From positions 1 through 8,889 of the forward strand of contig CAKZVG010000319.1 of NCBI GenBank assembly GCA_937921835.1: a stretch of 8,889 nucleotides of DNA, read 5' to 3'. Under the pieces are notes generated by a model that worked only from the letters and a program-made list of their open reading frames with translations, searched no databases and had not been told where the DNA came from. Origin of the DNA: an uncultured Bryobacteraceae bacterium. GTDB taxonomy: Bacteria > Acidobacteriota > Terriglobia > Bryobacterales > Bryobacteraceae. A program made the translations under genes and the position numbers. Numbering within the stretch: position 1 is the stretch's first letter; every line of letters starts with the position of its first letter. Below are positions 6,999 through 8,889 of the stretch, piece after piece.

Positions 6999-7871
6999 TC
7001 AGGCGATGGCGCTGGCAAGCGGGCCTCCGGGCGCCGCGAGTTCGCGCTGGAAGTCGTCGAGCACCCGCACCGCATGGCGGTCCACACCGGTTTGAAACAG
7101 GGGTTCGACCGGATCGGCTTCGACGCGGATTCCCGGCTGGCTGGGGATCCCGAGACGGTTCACGCATTGATCGGCGGCGCGCACAACCGCGCCGAGGGTG
7201 ATGCGCCCGGCGGCGGGCGGTTGGTGGTGGTCGTGGATCGCTTCCAGCACCGCGACCGGCAGGTCCCAGCGCTTCAAGGCCGTCTCCGAAACCTGTGCGT
7301 GCCCGAAACCCAGCACCTCCTGTTCGGCCGCCAGCCGGAGTTCCGGGTCCTCCCCACCCAGCGCTTCGATGCGCCGGTTGAGGTCGGGAAGAGCGGTGGC
7401 GATCAGCAGCTTGCCAAGATCGTGCAGCAGACCCGCCGTGAAAGCGCCCTCCGGGTAGGACACCGGAACGTGCAGCACGAGTTGGTCCGCCAGGATCGCC
7501 ACCGCCGAGGAGTGGCGGTTGAAATCCCGCATCGACCACCCCTGAGGCGGGCGCAGCCGGTTCCAGAGATTGTTGATGGAAATGGCCAAAACCGTGTTGC
7601 GCAGCTTGTTGATTCCCAGGATCGAGATGGCGTGGCGCACCGAACTCACCGTGCCTTGCCGCCCGTAGATGGCCGAGTTCACCAGGCGGAGCACGTTGGC
7701 CGCAACCACCGTGTCTTTCTCGATCAACGCACCGACGCGGGTGAAGGAGACGTCTTCATTTGAGAGTTCGCCCAGCAGGCGCGTCACGACCGGCGAAAAC
7801 GGCGGCAACTGGTTCAAACCCAGGATCGCCTTGCGCCAGGCGGCGTCCTTGGAAGTCGCGAAACCCTTCAC
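6999..7871 (-). CDS. HDOD-domain signalling protein
   Basis: A 290-residue cytosolic protein made almost entirely of one HDOD domain (about residues 15-245), the HD-related output domain found in two-component and cyclic-nucleotide signalling proteins. N-terminal family features are LPPFSPVVTRLLGELSNEDV (22-41), IEKDTVVAANVLRLVNSAIY (50-69) and VSSVRHAISILGINKLRNTV (75-94). The possible HD metal ligands all appear present: H120, H150-D151 in GLLHDLGKLL, H191 in GFGHAQV, H215-H216 in IHDHHQ and D234. HDOD domains are usually described as catalytically degenerate, so this is notable. No receiver, GGDEF, EAL or PilZ domain is attached, so the input must come from a partner. The start is a GTG (7871-7869); no clear ribosome site precedes it and no early internal ATG exists, so the exact start is less sure. 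The gene converges on the permeases and diverges from the ABC gene. Confidence 0.85.
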   Translation of the reverse strand: MKGFATSKDAAWRKAILGLNQLPPFSPVVTRLLGELSNEDVSFTRVGALIEKDTVVAANVLRLVNSAIYGRQGTVSSVRHAISILGINKLRNTVLAISINNLWNRLRPPQGWSMRDFNRHSSAVAILADQLVLHVPVSYPEGAFTAGLLHDLGKLLIATALPDLNRRIEALGGEDPELRLAAEQEVLGFGHAQVSETALKRWDLPVAVLEAIHDHHQPPAAGRITLGAVVRAADQCVNRLGIPSQPGIRVEADPVEPLFQTGVDRHAVRVLDDFQRELAAPGGPLASAIA

Positions 7872-7945
7872 AATGGGCTTATCGGCAGGACGGGCGAGTC
7901 TGTGTAGCCGGACGGCGGGCTGCTCCGCGTTACCATAAGGAAAGC
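7872..7945. other. Divergent 74-nt intergenic region between HDOD and ABC genes
   Basis: Transcription of both neighbours should begin in or near this stretch. I searched both strands for -10/-35 pairs and found only poor matches (for example TTATCG with GTGTAG at 17-nt spacing on the plus strand). The only convincing signal is the ribosome site of the ABC gene near the right end. Confidence 0.4.
7936..7941 (+). promoter_or_regulatory. Ribosome binding site that fixes the ABC ATPase start
   Basis: TAAGGA lies 4 nt before the ATG at 7946. The frame stays open upstream to 7760, but that part overlaps the HDOD gene on the other strand and shows no ABC similarity. This site therefore marks 7946 as the true start. 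Confidence 0.7.
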
Positions 7946-8788
7946 ATGAGCGAAGCTGCGCGCGCGGCCGGACAGCCCGGGAGCGGTCCGCTTTCCGCCG
8001 CGGAAGAACTCGCCGGCCCGGATCCGGCGCCGGGTGTTCCTGTTCCCGCCATCCGCGTCCGCCAGTTGCGCAAGCTGTACGGCGGCAAGGCGGCGGTGGA
8101 CGGCCTGGATCTCTCGGTTCCGCCGGGCTGCTTCTTCGGCTTCCTCGGTCCCAACGGCGCGGGCAAGACCACCACCATCCGCATGCTGATGGGCCTGGCT
8201 CCGCCCACGTCGGGGACCATCGAGATGCTCGGGCTTCCGATGCCGGAACGGGCGGTCGAGATCAAGCGGCGCATCGGGCTGGTGCCGGACGAATCGCTGC
8301 TGTTCGACCATTTGACGGGCGCCGAGTTTCTGGAGTTCGCCGGGCGGATGTACGAGTTGGGCCGCGAGACGGCGCGCGAGCGCGCGCGCGAGTTGCTGGC
8401 GCTGTTCGAGCTCGACAGCCACGGGCGCAAACTGATCGCCGAATACTCCAAGGGTATGCGCAAGCGGCTGGCGATGGCCGCCGCGCTCATCCACGCTCCA
8501 CAGTTGTTCCTGATGGACGAGCCCTTCGAGGGGGTGGACGCCGTTGGCGCGCGCCTGATGAAGGATTTGCTGCTCGACCGGGTGCGCCGCGGCGCGACCA
8601 TCTTTCTCACCTCGCACGTGCTCGAAGTGGTCGAGCGGCTGTGCGACCGGGTGGCGATCATCCACGAAGGCCGGTTGGTGATGGATGCCTCCATGGCCGA
8701 GATGCGCGGCGGCAGCGAGACGCTGGAGGACGTCTTCGTGCGCGTGGTGGGGGCGGCGCGCGGCTCGGAGTCGCTGGACTGGCTGTGA
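7946..8788 (+). CDS. ABC transporter ATP-binding protein (ABC-2-type exporter family)
   Basis: A 280-residue cytosolic ATPase that should power a membrane exporter. Seen motifs in order: an A-loop tyrosine region LRKLYGGKAAVDGLDLSVPP (41-60); Walker A GPNGAGKTT (68-76); a Q-loop region GLVPDESLLF (111-120) with Asp115 where Gln or Glu is usual; signature YSKGMRKRL (167-175); Walker B LFLMDEP (187-193) with E192; D-loop GVDAVG (196-201); and switch His224 in TSHVLE. All catalytic residues are intact. The first 34 residues are a Pro/Ala/Gly-rich extension before the domain, probably flexible. The short C-terminus ends in TLEDVFVRVVG, typical of the drug/ABC-2 exporter ATPases. One nucleotide separates its stop from the next start, so it forms an operon with that gene. 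The substrate is not predictable. Confidence 0.92.
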   Translation: MSEAARAAGQPGSGPLSAAEELAGPDPAPGVPVPAIRVRQLRKLYGGKAAVDGLDLSVPPGCFFGFLGPNGAGKTTTIRMLMGLAPPTSGTIEMLGLPMPERAVEIKRRIGLVPDESLLFDHLTGAEFLEFAGRMYELGRETARERARELLALFELDSHGRKLIAEYSKGMRKRLAMAAALIHAPQLFLMDEPFEGVDAVGARLMKDLLLDRVRRGATIFLTSHVLEVVERLCDRVAIIHEGRLVMDASMAEMRGGSETLEDVFVRVVGAARGSESLDWL

Positions 8789-8789
8789 C

Positions 8790-8889
8790 ATGCTGGCGCA
8801 GGCGGAAGCTCTGATCTGGGCGCAGTGGCGGGTCCTGTGGAACGCGGTCCCAAGGACGAACTGGGGCGGGGCGGCGTTCGCCGCCGCCG
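8790..8889 (+). CDS. N-terminus of the presumed ABC exporter membrane subunit (cut by window edge)
   Basis: An ATG at 8790, one nucleotide after the ATPase stop codon, opens 33 codons that run to the right edge without a stop (MLAQAEALIWAQWRVLWNAV at its start, then an Ala-rich stretch). A short amphipathic, Trp/Arg-containing N-terminus followed by hydrophobic residues fits a permease subunit, as does the position after an ABC-2-type ATPase. No strong ribosome site is seen, so translation is probably coupled to the upstream gene. Identity rests on context rather than on a recognisable domain. Confidence 0.6.
   Translation, partial: MLAQAEALIWAQWRVLWNAVPRTNWGGAAFAAA

Noticed and set aside
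8276..8293. Asp instead of Gln in the Q-loop of the ABC ATPase as a sign of inactivity
   Set aside because: Glu or Asp at this place is found in several ABC-2-type exporter ATPase subfamilies and all other catalytic motifs are intact.
7868..8853. Two 307-codon minus-strand open frames opposite the ABC ATPase
   Set aside because: The plus-strand frame has every ABC ATPase motif intact; the minus-strand translations are shadows without any motif.

Overview
The window reads as a GC-rich chromosomal segment from an Acidobacteriota-like bacterium, perhaps of the Solibacter/Bryobacterales type. The main reason is the very large Oar-like TonB-dependent receptor with an N-terminal carboxypeptidase-regulatory-like domain, a family greatly expanded in that phylum. 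No rRNA or other taxonomic marker is present, so the assignment is an inference. The window is densely coded, with no mobile element, CRISPR array, tRNA or rRNA that I could see.

Layout. (1) Positions 1-3292, minus strand: the receptor. It has an intact N-terminus and runs off the left edge with probably only 10-20 C-terminal residues missing. (2) Positions 3293-3465: a divergent intergenic region. It holds a convincing extended -10 promoter for the receptor embedded in a 13-nt palindrome, and a perfect 7-bp GC hairpin at the expected 5' end of the receptor leader. (3) Positions 3466-6959, plus strand: a tight cluster of thiE (thiamine phosphate synthase), a LAT/SteT-like amino-acid permease overlapping thiE, and a CAT/YhdG-like amino-acid permease 21 nt later. 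(4) Positions 6999-7871, minus strand: an HDOD-domain signalling protein convergent with the permease. The 39-nt gap plus the permease stop codon forms a strong hairpin likely to act as a two-way transcription end. (5) Positions 7946-8889, plus strand: an ABC-2-type exporter ATPase, followed after 1 nt by the first 33 codons of what is presumably its membrane partner, cut by the right edge.

How the genes fit together. The receptor would take a large or scarce substrate through the outer membrane, and the two APC permeases move amino acids or related amines across the inner membrane. ThiE joins the pyrimidine and thiazole halves of thiamine. That thiE and the two permeases share a transcript is supported by their spacing; a functional link (for example a permease importing a thiamine precursor) is only a hypothesis. 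The HDOD gene and the ABC exporter form separate, divergent units. I see mostly familiar families here. The most unusual signals are non-coding (the leader hairpin with palindromic promoter, and the stop-codon hairpin) and the thiE-permease-permease arrangement. I do not see clear evidence for an undescribed defence or mobile system.
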